From contig BADC01000538.1 in assembly GCA_000333435.1 (NCBI GenBank), positions 1-34,636 of the forward strand: a stretch of 34,636 nt of DNA, given 5' to 3'. Under the pieces are notes generated by a model. It was given only the letters and a program-made list of their open reading frames with translations. It did no database searches and was not told where the DNA came from. The position numbers and the translations under genes are program-made. This DNA comes from Corynebacterium-like bacterium B27 (GTDB lineage Bacteria > Actinomycetota > Actinomycetes > Actinomycetales > Microbacteriaceae). This document shows positions 7,316-15,810 of this stretch, piece after piece; the stretch's first letter is position 1; the number at the start of each line of letters is the position of its first letter.

Positions 7316-9856
7316 ATGGGGACGACTGCGTCATTTTCTCGACGGATTTTTCTGACGGCAAGCACTCTGGGGGTGATTGCCGCAGCGACGGATGGGGCCA
7401 TTCGCCCGCAGCGGGCTTCCGCGGACCCGCTACCGGTGAGCCTGCCCGAGCTTTCTGGCTCCTCGGCTGACGCGACTGCGGCACTGAACAACTATCTCGC
7501 ATCGGCGCCGGCGGCGGCTGCGATCGTCGGCGACTACTTTCTCGACTCAGAGCTCCTCATTCCTCATTCAGTAGCCAGTCTCGAGATCCCAGCGGGTTCG
7601 CGACTCAAGATACGTGGGGACCACGCCGGGCTCACAAGATCGGGAACGGTGCAGTATCGCGAGATGCTGAAGGCCAACGTGGCGCAGGGTGATACGTGGA
7701 TCGCAGTGACATCCGGCGCGTACACGGTGGGCGAGCGCATCCTCGTCACCACCTACGATGTAGTGCCGAACTCGCCGGACAAGTACGGCTATCTTCGACA
7801 GGTAACCGGTATCGGGGCCGGCAGCGTTCAGATCGATGGACCGATCCCGCGTGCCATGTCGCTGCAGCCACGCACGGCCTCCGTCTCTCTGGCACCTTCG
7901 CTGCGTCTCTTCGGGGCCGGCGAGATCACTTCCGACGACCCGCAGGTCAGCACTCGCCCGCTCGTCAATCTATTCGCGGTCGACAATCCCGTGGTCGAGG
8001 GCCTCGAGATCCACGACTCCGGCGGAACCGGGGTGGCGGTGGCACATTGCCTGGGTGGGCGAATCGATTGCTCGATCCACGACCTCCTTGACGACGGAGT
8101 GGAGCACTTCGGCTATGGGGTCAACGTGCTCGGCGCCTCCCGAGGAGTCGTCGTGCTGGGCACGATGACCCGGGTCCGGCATGCTGTCACGACGAATCCC
8201 GGACCCTCGCTTTCTGGCATCGGGCCGGCAGGTGAACCAGAAGATTGCCATTTCGAGCCGATCGCCAAAGACTGCACAGACAAGTCCGTCGACACCCACC
8301 GCGTCGGTTGGAACACGACTATCGTTCCGCACGTCGAGGGCGGCCGCGGGGGAGTCCAGGTGCGTGCCGACAACACGCACATTGTCGGAGGGACCATTTA
8401 CGCCTCCTCCGGACCCGGTATCGCGGTCTCCAACGTCGTGGCGGTCGCGCCTACGATCTCCGGAGTCGCAATCAGCTACCTCAAACCATCGGGCACAGCA
8501 CTGCTCTGCAACGCGCCGAGCAACGTCTCGGATGTCTCGATTCGGGACTGTTACGGGACCAATATCGTCCTCAGCAACAACTGCGTGGTGACCGGCGGTT
8601 CGATCAGCGCTGGCAACAGCATCGGGGTGCAGTTCCAGGGCAGTAACAATGTCGTGCAGGGTATTCAGCTCGGCGCGTCGGTGACCACGCCCTATGTCGA
8701 ATCTGCCGGGGCGACCAACAACGTCTTCGAGGCCGCAGCCCCGACCGACATCGAAGCGCTGCCGTCTCCTCAGGCGCTTGTTCTCCCGACGATTTCCGGA
8801 GAGTTGGCGGTCGGTCAGCAGATCCGATCGAGCATGGGAACGTGGAACGTCGGACCACTGACCTATACCTACACCTGGCTCCGCGACGGAACTCCGATCA
8901 ACGGTGCCATTGCTCGCACGCACCCTCGGTATGACATCGTCAGTGCCGATGTCGGCAAAGCGCTCTCGGTCATGGTGACCGTAGACCGGGCAGGATACGC
9001 CCAAGGAAGCGCGACCTCGACACCGACGCCGCCGGTCGCTGGAGGCCCCCCGCTGGTCGCCACTACGGCGCCCGTCATAACGGGGACTATTCAGGCGGGT
9101 CAGTACATCACCGTGTCGAATGGCGCATGGACACCCGCGGCGCAATCGTGGTCTTACGCATGGCTGGTCGGCGGCGCCGTCGTGCCCGGTCTGGCGGTCA
9201 ATCGTGTGCAGATCCAGCCGACGTGGGCGGGAAAGTCCGTCGTGGCTCAGGTCACCGCAGGACGAGTCGGGTTTGCAGACGGAGTTGCCACGTCGGCGCC
9301 TGTCACCATGCCGCCCGCAGCGATCAAGAACACGGCATTGCCGGTGATCTCCGGTGACTTCTCGGTCGGCAGCTTCGTTTCTGCGTCCACGGGATCTTGG
9401 GACCCTTACGTCAGCACCCGCACGTACGAATGGCTGGTCGATGGAACTGTGGTAGCGGGACTGGTGGCCTCCAGGGTTCAGGTCAAGTCGGCTTGGGCGG
9501 GAAGGAAGCTGACGGTGCGGGTCACCGCTGTGAAATCGGGGTGGACGTCGACATCGGCGACTTCGCTCCCGGTGACCATCGCGCCCATTGCGATCCAAAA
9601 CACCGAGCGGCCCGTCATCACCGGAACGCCCTCGGTCGGCCAATTCATCACAGTGTCCAAGGGGACGTGGTCTCCTACCGCGACATCCTGGAACATCGCT
9701 TGGTTCGTCGACGGCGTGGAGTGGCCGAATCTCGCGGTCGCGCGCGTCCAGGTCAAGTCCGCCTGGGCAGGCAAATCGGTCGTCGCCCGTGTGACAGCCA
9801 ATCGTGCCGGAGTGACGAGTTCATCGTCTTCCTCTCTGCCGGTGCGGATCACTTGA
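7316..9856 (+). CDS. Tat-exported right-handed beta-helix protein with four Ig-like repeats
   Basis: An 846-residue secreted protein. The N-terminus has a twin-arginine signal, SRRIFL at residues 8-13, with likely cleavage after ASA near residue 37. Residues about 45-480 look like a pectate-lyase-like parallel beta-helix. Residues from about 490 form four Ig-like repeats with PxIxGxxxxGQ...GxW motifs; the last three begin at residues 585, 675 and 765, exactly 90 residues apart. The beta-helix part matches the gene at 19303 over its whole length. The best shared block runs from DLLDDG at 256 through SRVRHAVTTNPGP-like residues and AGEPEDC to VDTHR at 325-329 and GGVQVRADNT. A polysaccharide lyase, hydrolase or epimerase acting on the product is plausible, but no known catalytic set is certain. 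The ATG at 7316 follows GGGG. Confidence 0.8.
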   Translation: MGTTASFSRRIFLTASTLGVIAAATDGAIRPQRASADPLPVSLPELSGSSADATAALNNYLASAPAAAAIVGDYFLDSELLIPHSVASLEIPAGSRLKIRGDHAGLTRSGTVQYREMLKANVAQGDTWIAVTSGAYTVGERILVTTYDVVPNSPDKYGYLRQVTGIGAGSVQIDGPIPRAMSLQPRTASVSLAPSLRLFGAGEITSDDPQVSTRPLVNLFAVDNPVVEGLEIHDSGGTGVAVAHCLGGRIDCSIHDLLDDGVEHFGYGVNVLGASRGVVVLGTMTRVRHAVTTNPGPSLSGIGPAGEPEDCHFEPIAKDCTDKSVDTHRVGWNTTIVPHVEGGRGGVQVRADNTHIVGGTIYASSGPGIAVSNVVAVAPTISGVAISYLKPSGTALLCNAPSNVSDVSIRDCYGTNIVLSNNCVVTGGSISAGNSIGVQFQGSNNVVQGIQLGASVTTPYVESAGATNNVFEAAAPTDIEALPSPQALVLPTISGELAVGQQIRSSMGTWNVGPLTYTYTWLRDGTPINGAIARTHPRYDIVSADVGKALSVMVTVDRAGYAQGSATSTPTPPVAGGPPLVATTAPVITGTIQAGQYITVSNGAWTPAAQSWSYAWLVGGAVVPGLAVNRVQIQPTWAGKSVVAQVTAGRVGFADGVATSAPVTMPPAAIKNTALPVISGDFSVGSFVSASTGSWDPYVSTRTYEWLVDGTVVAGLVASRVQVKSAWAGRKLTVRVTAVKSGWTSTSATSLPVTIAPIAIQNTERPVITGTPSVGQFITVSKGTWSPTATSWNIAWFVDGVEWPNLAVARVQVKSAWAGKSVVARVTANRAGVTSSSSSSLPVRIT

Positions 9857-9874
9857 CGGCGCGGTAGCAGCCCT

Positions 9875-12034
9875 TCACGGTGCCGCGAGGAGGCCCGCGC
9901 TGCGGAGCATGTCGTGCAAGGGGTTCTCCATGGTCGCTACATACGTCGCCGTGACATGTGAGCCCTGGCGATAGATGAGCGACTCGCCGATGACCGGTGG
10001 ACAGTTGTCAGCGACCTGCGGCGGGCAGATGTAGTCGGTCATGTCCAGCACAGTCACCGGAGCCGCCGCGCTCGGTGTTGAGGAACTCGAGGTGAGAACG
10101 GGCGCCCCCAGTTCCTGCGCGGCTGCGAGTTGCGTCGGGAGAGCACTGTCCTTGATGCCGTCGGCGAGCGGGTAGCCGCAGACCGAGACATCGTCTGGAT
10201 TCTCGGCGACGCAATCGTAGACCGCGCCCGGAGTCTGGGGCGTGTCCGCGATGATGCCGACGTGCACGCCGGAGGCGGCGAGTTGCGACACCCGGTCACG
10301 GATTCCATCCGCCATCGTCTGCCGGGACTCGGCGGTTCGTGCCGGTTCCGTTCCGGTCCAGGCGAATCCTTGCACCTGTGACGTCAGCACGAGTTCCGGC
10401 CGGAGCGTGGCGAGTTCTGTCAGGGCATTCTCGTTCCACGCATCGCAACTCGTGTACCGAGCCCCATCGCGGCTGGAAGGCGCGGCAGAGAATGCGCAGG
10501 CACTCTTGGTCATCACGACCAGGCGCATCGACTCTTGCTTCGCTATGGCGTCGAGTGCGGGCTCCCACTGAGCCGCTTTCGAGTCTCCAACCAGAGCCAT
10601 GACGCGTGACGAGTCGACGTCGCCGTAGGTGCACACCTTCACATCGGTGCCGGACTCGTCCTGTTGGCACCCGTCGGCATACAGAACCGGGACATCTGCA
10701 GTCGCCTCGAGGGCGCTCGGGAGGGTCCAGTCGGGATTGGCTGCGAGTGCGGCGGCCGGGGTGTCCGTCACTGGCGACGCGAGCGAAGCGGCCCCGGCCG
10801 CCTTGGCCCCATCGGGCGCTTGTAGCACGTTCGATGGGCCCGAGAGCATGAGCCCTAACCCGGCCGCAACGGAGATGAATGCGCTCACCAAACCGAGTAG
10901 CAGTCCGTTCCTCGGTCGACGAGTCGCCCAGCCTGAGAACCGGATCGGATTCTCGACCAGGATGCTGGACAGCCACGCCAGCAGCACCGAGAGCACGAGG
11001 ATGATCGCTGCGTGGAGCAGACCGATTGTCGCGAACACATAGCCGGCGATGACGATGATGGGCCAATGCCAGAGGTAAAGCGAATAGGAAATACCTCCAA
11101 CCCACGTCAAGGGCTTCAGCGACAAGGTCCGTTCGGCGACGCTCTTGAAGCCTGTTCCCCCGGTCAGCAAGACCAGGGCGGTGCCGACGACCGGGATGAT
11201 GGTGAGCGTGCCCGGCCAGAAACGCGGCAACGCCATAAGGACGACGGAACCGATCACGACGAGCAGGCCCACCCAAAAGAGCAGCTTCAGCCAGCGCCCG
11301 GGTACAGTACGTTGAAGGCGAGCGATCGCGAGGGCGGCAAGGGCACCGGCTGCGAGTTCCCACAATCGCGTAAAGGTGGAGAAGTATGCCGTGACATCCT
11401 GCTGGATTTCGGCGAAGATCGCCGCGGCGAGCGACAGGACGACGACTGCAACAGCGCCGACTGCCATGACGCGCCGCTTCGGCAGTCGGCGTTGCGCCGC
11501 TATGGCTCCCGCGATGATCACGAGAAGTGGCCAGATGAGGTAATACTGCTCCTCGACCGCCAGCGACCAGAAGTGTTGCAGGGGGGAGACGATCGAATCC
11601 TCTGCGAGATAGTCGACCGACCTCGAAGCGAGCAGCCAGTTGATGACGTAGGTCGCCGCTGCGATCAGGTCAGTACCGATTTGGCGCCACAAGATTCTCG
11701 GTATGAAAATCACGGTGGCGACCGCGGTGCCGAGCAGCACAACCGTGGCGGCCGGGATGAGCCGAACCATTCGGCGGGCGTAGAAGCGCGCGAGCGAGAT
11801 CCGCCCCGTCTTCTCGTGCTCCCGCACTAGGTGCGACGTGATGAGGAAGCCGGAGATGACGAAAAAGATGTCAACTCCGATGAATCCGCCGGGCAACCAG
11901 TCAGAGCGCAAGTGATACACGAGCACCGACAGCACGGCCACCGCGCGCAGTCCCTCGATGTCGGGGCGGAAGCCCGACGAGCTACGGAGTCGACGAGGGC
12001 GAACCGGAAGTGACTGCTGCGCTATTGTCTTCAA
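9875..12034 (-). CDS. Acyltransferase 3 / SGNH fusion (OafA-like polysaccharide O-acyltransferase)
   Basis: About 719 residues. The N-terminal half is an acyltransferase 3 membrane domain: FRPDIEGLRAVAVLSVLVYH near the start, GFIGVDIFFVISGFLI, a conserved FYARRMVRLIP and the SLAVEEQYYLIWP motif, with about ten membrane helices. The C-terminal half is an extracytoplasmic SGNH-like esterase/transferase domain with MALVGDSKAAQW (likely nucleophile Ser485) and a late GSHVTATY (likely His693). Such proteins move acetyl or other acyl groups to surface sugars. The TTG at 12034 is preferred because GGGAG lies four bases upstream; an upstream TTG at 12046 has no ribosome-binding site. The gene converges with the beta-helix gene, only 18 bases apart. 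It probably decorates the polysaccharide, with the hexapeptide protein at 18780 as a second, different acyltransferase. Confidence 0.9.
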   Translation of the reverse strand: MKTIAQQSLPVRPRRLRSSSGFRPDIEGLRAVAVLSVLVYHLRSDWLPGGFIGVDIFFVISGFLITSHLVREHEKTGRISLARFYARRMVRLIPAATVVLLGTAVATVIFIPRILWRQIGTDLIAAATYVINWLLASRSVDYLAEDSIVSPLQHFWSLAVEEQYYLIWPLLVIIAGAIAAQRRLPKRRVMAVGAVAVVVLSLAAAIFAEIQQDVTAYFSTFTRLWELAAGALAALAIARLQRTVPGRWLKLLFWVGLLVVIGSVVLMALPRFWPGTLTIIPVVGTALVLLTGGTGFKSVAERTLSLKPLTWVGGISYSLYLWHWPIIVIAGYVFATIGLLHAAIILVLSVLLAWLSSILVENPIRFSGWATRRPRNGLLLGLVSAFISVAAGLGLMLSGPSNVLQAPDGAKAAGAASLASPVTDTPAAALAANPDWTLPSALEATADVPVLYADGCQQDESGTDVKVCTYGDVDSSRVMALVGDSKAAQWEPALDAIAKQESMRLVVMTKSACAFSAAPSSRDGARYTSCDAWNENALTELATLRPELVLTSQVQGFAWTGTEPARTAESRQTMADGIRDRVSQLAASGVHVGIIADTPQTPGAVYDCVAENPDDVSVCGYPLADGIKDSALPTQLAAAQELGAPVLTSSSSTPSAAAPVTVLDMTDYICPPQVADNCPPVIGESLIYRQGSHVTATYVATMENPLHDMLRSAGLLAAP

Positions 12035-12097
12035 AACGCTCCCCAAGCAGAGTGAACAGTGCGGTGGGCGCGCACCGTCAAGCGCCGAGTGCTTACT

Positions 12098-13015
12098 CTA
12101 TCTTGCGGGGGAGGGACCCGTCACCTCGGTCGGCGTACCATCGATCGATGGCACCTCGAAGAACTCGCGATCGAGGCGGTTCCGCCGGTCGCTCGCATAC
12201 TGCTTATAGGTGTAGTTGAGCAGCGCGCGCACTTTGTGGATCAGCCGTTGGCTGCGCTGCGGTGACGCATGACTGCGGATGCGGTGGATGACGAATTTCA
12301 TGTGCTTGCGGTCCGCGCGGGCGAGGTCGTGCCGGTGCTTGTTCAAGTAGGCCTCGGTGTGTTCAGCACGCGTGAGGGAATGCCCAGTCAATTGGCCGGA
12401 GTCGTGCTTCCGCTGATTGACCAGCCTCTCCTCGACCACGGCGTAACGGCCGCCGTCCTTGAGGAAGCGGAAGAAGAAGTCGGTGTCGTTCTTCATGCGC
12501 AGCTCGGAGTCGAAACCACCGACCCGTTCGAAAGCGCTGCGCCGCAGAAGCATGTTGCTCCCGGTCACCCCGGGGTTGATGGCGACCACGTCACGAGCGC
12601 TCAATCCGGTCGCGATGGCAGGGCCGAGCTTGACCTTGTCGTCCTTGAACATGTTCATCCAAGCGACCGTGATCTCGGCGCCGGACGCGTGCAGCGTTTC
12701 GAGCGAGCGTTCGAGGAAGGTCGGCGCCCACGTGTCGTCATCATCGAGGAAAGCGATCAATTCGCCGCTCGCCAAGGCCGCGCCTCGATTACGCGACGGC
12801 GAAGCACCTCCCTCGAACCATGTGCTCAGGACGAGCGGGATGCTGGACTCTGCTGAGAACTTGGCACAGACCTCTGCGGTTTGGGGGTCATCGACGTCCG
12901 AGACGACGATGACCTCGCCAGGCGTCACCGTCTGTTTTTCGATCGAGGCCAACGCCTCAGCGAGAAAATGTGCGCGCTGGTGGGTAGGGATGATGCAACT
13001 GACCGATCCCGACAT
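12098..13015 (-). CDS. Family 2 glycosyltransferase
   Basis: A 305-residue cytoplasmic GT-A enzyme. It opens SCIIPTHQRAHFLAEALASI, has the nucleotide-binding VIVVSDVDD segment, GGASPSRNRGAALASGE, and the metal-binding LIAFLDDDDTW motif near residue 90. The ATG at 13015 is chosen because GAGGAGAGG sits five bases upstream; the earlier ATG at 13060, which overlaps the preceding stop, has no ribosome-binding site. It is a paralogue of the transferase at 17223: both share INPGxxGSN, a GGFD segment, a QRKHxxGQLT segment and a basic tail of the type RKHMKFVIHRIRSHA. It lies in a minus-strand group with the pyruvyl transferase and flippase. Sugar donor and acceptor cannot be told from the sequence. 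Confidence 0.9.
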   Translation of the reverse strand: MSGSVSCIIPTHQRAHFLAEALASIEKQTVTPGEVIVVSDVDDPQTAEVCAKFSAESSIPLVLSTWFEGGASPSRNRGAALASGELIAFLDDDDTWAPTFLERSLETLHASGAEITVAWMNMFKDDKVKLGPAIATGLSARDVVAINPGVTGSNMLLRRSAFERVGGFDSELRMKNDTDFFFRFLKDGGRYAVVEERLVNQRKHDSGQLTGHSLTRAEHTEAYLNKHRHDLARADRKHMKFVIHRIRSHASPQRSQRLIHKVRALLNYTYKQYASDRRNRLDREFFEVPSIDGTPTEVTGPSPAR

Positions 13016-13056
13016 CTGATCCTCTCCTCGTTCTTGTTGCGGGTCATCGACTGAGC

Positions 13057-14106
13057 TCATGCGAGGTGTTCGCCGATCATCGCAGTGAGCGCATCCAGAC
13101 GCACCCGAGCCTGCTCGACGGCCTCGCGCACGACGGGAATCTGGTGGCTGAGCTCGGCCGCGACCATGCTCTTATCATCGTCACCAGTGTCGACGCCGAA
13201 GGCAAATGCACCGAGGCCTGCAGCGCCGAGTGTGCGCTGCAGTTTCTCGGGGCTCCCGACCGTCATCCCCACCGGAACTGCTCCCTCGGTGGCCCCGATC
13301 ACGAGTGCGTGCAGACGATCGCTGACGACGGCTGAGGCGCTTCGGTACAGCGAACGTGCGCGTCGCTCCCAGTCAGCGTGGGAACCCGACTCCCACGTGA
13401 TCGTCTCGGCCGCGCCCAGTGCCCTCGCGATGTCCTCGGCGCGCTCGTTGTCCCGGCGAACCTGGCTGAACACCACCACAGCAGCGTCGGCGCGGTCGGC
13501 GAATCCGCGGACCGCGTCGAGCCAGCGTTGAGTCGGCGCGGCTCGGTCACCGCGGAGCGAGACCACGATCCGGTCGCGCGTTAGCGCCGGTAGTCCCTCG
13601 CTTCGCTCGCCGAAAGCCCAATCAGGCTCCACCGTCCCGATGCCGACGGCCTCCCGACTCGGCTCATCCCGCCAGGTGACCAGGGCGCACGACCGCAGTG
13701 CGGCGCGGAGGGCCCGCGTGCTTCCTTGATGCGGAGCGCGGATACCCACTCCGACGTGAATGCCGCCACCTCGTCGCAGCCGCGCCAGCCGGATGCGGCC
13801 CACGGAGCGCCAGCCCAGGTGGGCGCGGGAGGACGTGACCTGCACCTCACCTGCGTTGAAGCCCAGCACAGTGCGCGTACGCCAGACGCTGCGATCGAGC
13901 GCCTTCGTCCAGGATGTCGCGCTTCGATAGAGGATTTCGTCTCCGGTGAGTCCCACCGCGCTGAGGTAATCGTCGTCGTTGTCTCCCACGTGCACATGCG
14001 TTCGCGCGACCTGCGGATGCGCGAAGGCCGCTCGGAATCCTCGGCGCAGTACCGAGTCGCCGAGGTTGTCGTTCTGACCTGCCACGGACACGAAGACTTC
14101 AGTCAC
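13057..14106 (-). CDS. Polysaccharide pyruvyl transferase family protein
   Basis: A 349-residue protein of the polysaccharide pyruvyl transferase family (CsaB/GumL-like), which forms pyruvate ketals on sugars using phosphoenolpyruvate. Supporting motifs are GQNDNLGDSVLRRGF at the N-terminus, a central CALVTWRDEPSRE, the VEPDWAF segment, and SASAVVSDRLHALVIGATEGAVPV near residue 265, where the Arg-His pair fits the PEP-binding region. The GTG start at 14106 follows AGGGAGGAAG. The stop lies inside the upstream part of the next gene's possible early start. It sits 12 bases after the flippase stop codon, so the two are probably one operon. Pyruvylation would add negative charge to the polymer. 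Confidence 0.88.
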   Translation of the reverse strand: MTEVFVSVAGQNDNLGDSVLRRGFRAAFAHPQVARTHVHVGDNDDDYLSAVGLTGDEILYRSATSWTKALDRSVWRTRTVLGFNAGEVQVTSSRAHLGWRSVGRIRLARLRRGGGIHVGVGIRAPHQGSTRALRAALRSCALVTWRDEPSREAVGIGTVEPDWAFGERSEGLPALTRDRIVVSLRGDRAAPTQRWLDAVRGFADRADAAVVVFSQVRRDNERAEDIARALGAAETITWESGSHADWERRARSLYRSASAVVSDRLHALVIGATEGAVPVGMTVGSPEKLQRTLGAAGLGAFAFGVDTGDDDKSMVAAELSHQIPVVREAVEQARVRLDALTAMIGEHLA

Positions 14107-14118
14107 CGGCTTCCTCCC

Positions 14119-15579
14119 TTATCGATCACGTCGCCGGGACACGGCTAGACGGGCGAATTCGAACAACACTCCGAGGTCGCGGCGCACCGGCCGGATGGTG
14201 AGCCACGCGATTGCGTACCAGACGAGCGCGGCGAGCACCGCGAGTACCACCTTGACGAAGTTGTCGAAATCGGTGAAGTTGACGACCGCGAACGCCGCCG
14301 CCGCCCCGGGGACGCCGAAGCAGAGAATCGTCCGGATCGCGTCAGTGATCAGCGGTCGCACGTCGAGCTGGGAGACCCGCCCCGCCCAGAGCAATGACGC
14401 CGCCCAGAAGAAGGCGTATCCCGCTGCATTTCCGACGGCCACTCCGATCGGGCCCCAGGGCAGGCCGGCGAGCATCGCGGCGATGACCACGGGCTGCGCG
14501 AAGAGGTAGAACCGCAGCTGGGCGCCGGCAAGGCCCTGCGACATGTACATCCAGTACGAGATCTGTTGAATGGAGCGGAAGAGTCCGCCCACCGCAAGGA
14601 TGCTGAGGATGTCGCCCGCGAGATCCCAGCCGTCGCCCAGCAGCAGTTGAACCGCCTCCGGACCGATCGCTGCGATGACCAGGAAAAGGCTGGCCGTGAG
14701 ATAGCAGGCGACGAGCTGAGCTTTGCGGAGGTAGTTGAGATAACGCGAACGGTCGTCCGTGATCCGGGAGAGGACGGGAACAGCGACTCGCGACAGTGGC
14801 GTGTTGATCTGATTCAACGGCAGGACCATCAGCTGGTAGGCACGGTTGTAGAAACCGAGAGGCCCCGGACCCCACACCCGACCGATGGCGATGCTGTCCA
14901 CGTTCCGGGTCAGGTACGAGATCAGCTGAGTGGCCGCGAAGCTCACCCCGAAGGTGAGCAGCGGCTTCATGTCCTGACCGCGACGTGGCAGGCTCGGCCA
15001 CCACCGTGCGAGGAGCACGACCATGACGAAGCTCCCGACCGCGATGATCATCTGTTGTGCCACGAGTGCCCACACCCCTGCACCGCCGAGCGCAAGCACG
15101 TACGCACCGGCAAAGGCCAGTGCGAGCGGGATGATGTCGCTCAGCGAGAGTGCGAAAAAACGCAGTTGCCGGTTGATCGCCACTCGGAACTGGGCCGAAA
15201 GACCGCCGACCAGATAGACGGTCGAGATGACCTGCACCATGGGCACGATCCGCGGTTCACCATAGAACGCTGCGATCGGGTAGGCCAGCGCGAAGATCAC
15301 GACGGCCAGCACCAGACCGACGACGGCGTTGATCCAGAACAGATTCGACTTCTGATGCTGAGTGAGGTCACGAGCCTGCAGCGCGGCCATCGACAATCCG
15401 AAGTCACGAAAGATGTCGGCGATGCCGACGATCGCTGTCACCATCGCGACCAGACCGTAGTCATCGGGCGAGAGGAGGCGGGCGAGGACGACTGTCGACG
15501 CGAGCATCACCAGTAGCCGGATGACTTGCGATGCCAGCGTGATGGCGCTGCCGCGCGCCGCGCTGGACTGCAACGACAT
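14119..15579 (-). CDS. Wzx-type polysaccharide repeat-unit flippase (MOP superfamily)
   Basis: A 486-residue integral membrane protein with about 12-14 hydrophobic segments along its length. The N-terminus, SAARGSAITLASQVIRLLVMLASTVVLARLLSP followed by DDYGLVAM, is typical of the polysaccharide-biosynthesis MOP flippases. It should move lipid-linked repeat units across the cytoplasmic membrane before Wzy polymerises them outside. The ATG at 15579 follows GGGAGA with a six-base spacer; a TTG directly before it is less likely. It heads the minus-strand group running to the acyltransferase and is divergent from the Wzy-like gene across 231 bases (15580-15810), so both Wzx and Wzy probably start from that shared region. 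Confidence 0.92.
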   Translation of the reverse strand: MSLQSSAARGSAITLASQVIRLLVMLASTVVLARLLSPDDYGLVAMVTAIVGIADIFRDFGLSMAALQARDLTQHQKSNLFWINAVVGLVLAVVIFALAYPIAAFYGEPRIVPMVQVISTVYLVGGLSAQFRVAINRQLRFFALSLSDIIPLALAFAGAYVLALGGAGVWALVAQQMIIAVGSFVMVVLLARWWPSLPRRGQDMKPLLTFGVSFAATQLISYLTRNVDSIAIGRVWGPGPLGFYNRAYQLMVLPLNQINTPLSRVAVPVLSRITDDRSRYLNYLRKAQLVACYLTASLFLVIAAIGPEAVQLLLGDGWDLAGDILSILAVGGLFRSIQQISYWMYMSQGLAGAQLRFYLFAQPVVIAAMLAGLPWGPIGVAVGNAAGYAFFWAASLLWAGRVSQLDVRPLITDAIRTILCFGVPGAAAAFAVVNFTDFDNFVKVVLAVLAALVWYAIAWLTIRPVRRDLGVLFEFARLAVSRRRDR

Positions 15580-15730
15580 CAAGATCTCCCGACATGCCTC
15601 GGTCTGCGAACTGCGAGTCCCCGTGCGCCACGGCGGACGGGCAGGTTCGGATGCCGGGCGTCTTCGGCTGGTCTACCGTGCTGCACATGCTACCGGATGC
15701 CACCACCTGGAGCGGCTCGTCGCGATGCGG

Positions 15731-15736
15731 TACCCT
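15731..15736 (+). promoter_or_regulatory. Possible -10 box in the Wzx/Wzy divergent region
   Basis: TACCCT, followed by AG, fits the TANNNT pattern and resembles TACTCTAG at 5673 upstream of the sugar transferase. It is 75 bases before the ATG at 15811. The -35 region is weak (TGGAGC). The rest of the gap from 15580 to 15810 shows no convincing small gene. Confidence 0.25.
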
Positions 15737-15810
15737 AGCGGTACACGGACACAAGACATCCATGTTCGGGCCCAGGGTCGGGTGAGACGGCGCGAGAGAC
15801 GGGGGCTCAC

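Noticed and set aside
7970-9643. A 557-residue open frame on the minus strand
   Set aside because: It is antisense to the beta-helix/Ig gene, is rich in Arg, Asp and Gly as expected of a GC-rich shadow frame, and has no recognisable domain.
9857-9874. Terminator between the convergent beta-helix and acyltransferase genes
   Set aside because: The 18-base gap holds no hairpin of useful length.
11012-11830. A 272-residue open frame on the plus strand
   Set aside because: It is antisense to the membrane domain of the acyltransferase and consists of low-complexity charged sequence.
13016-13060. Start of the family 2 glycosyltransferase at 13060, in an ATGA overlap
   Set aside because: The overlap is suggestive, but GAGGAGAGG directly before the ATG at 13015 and the family N-terminus (SCIIPTH) favour the later start.
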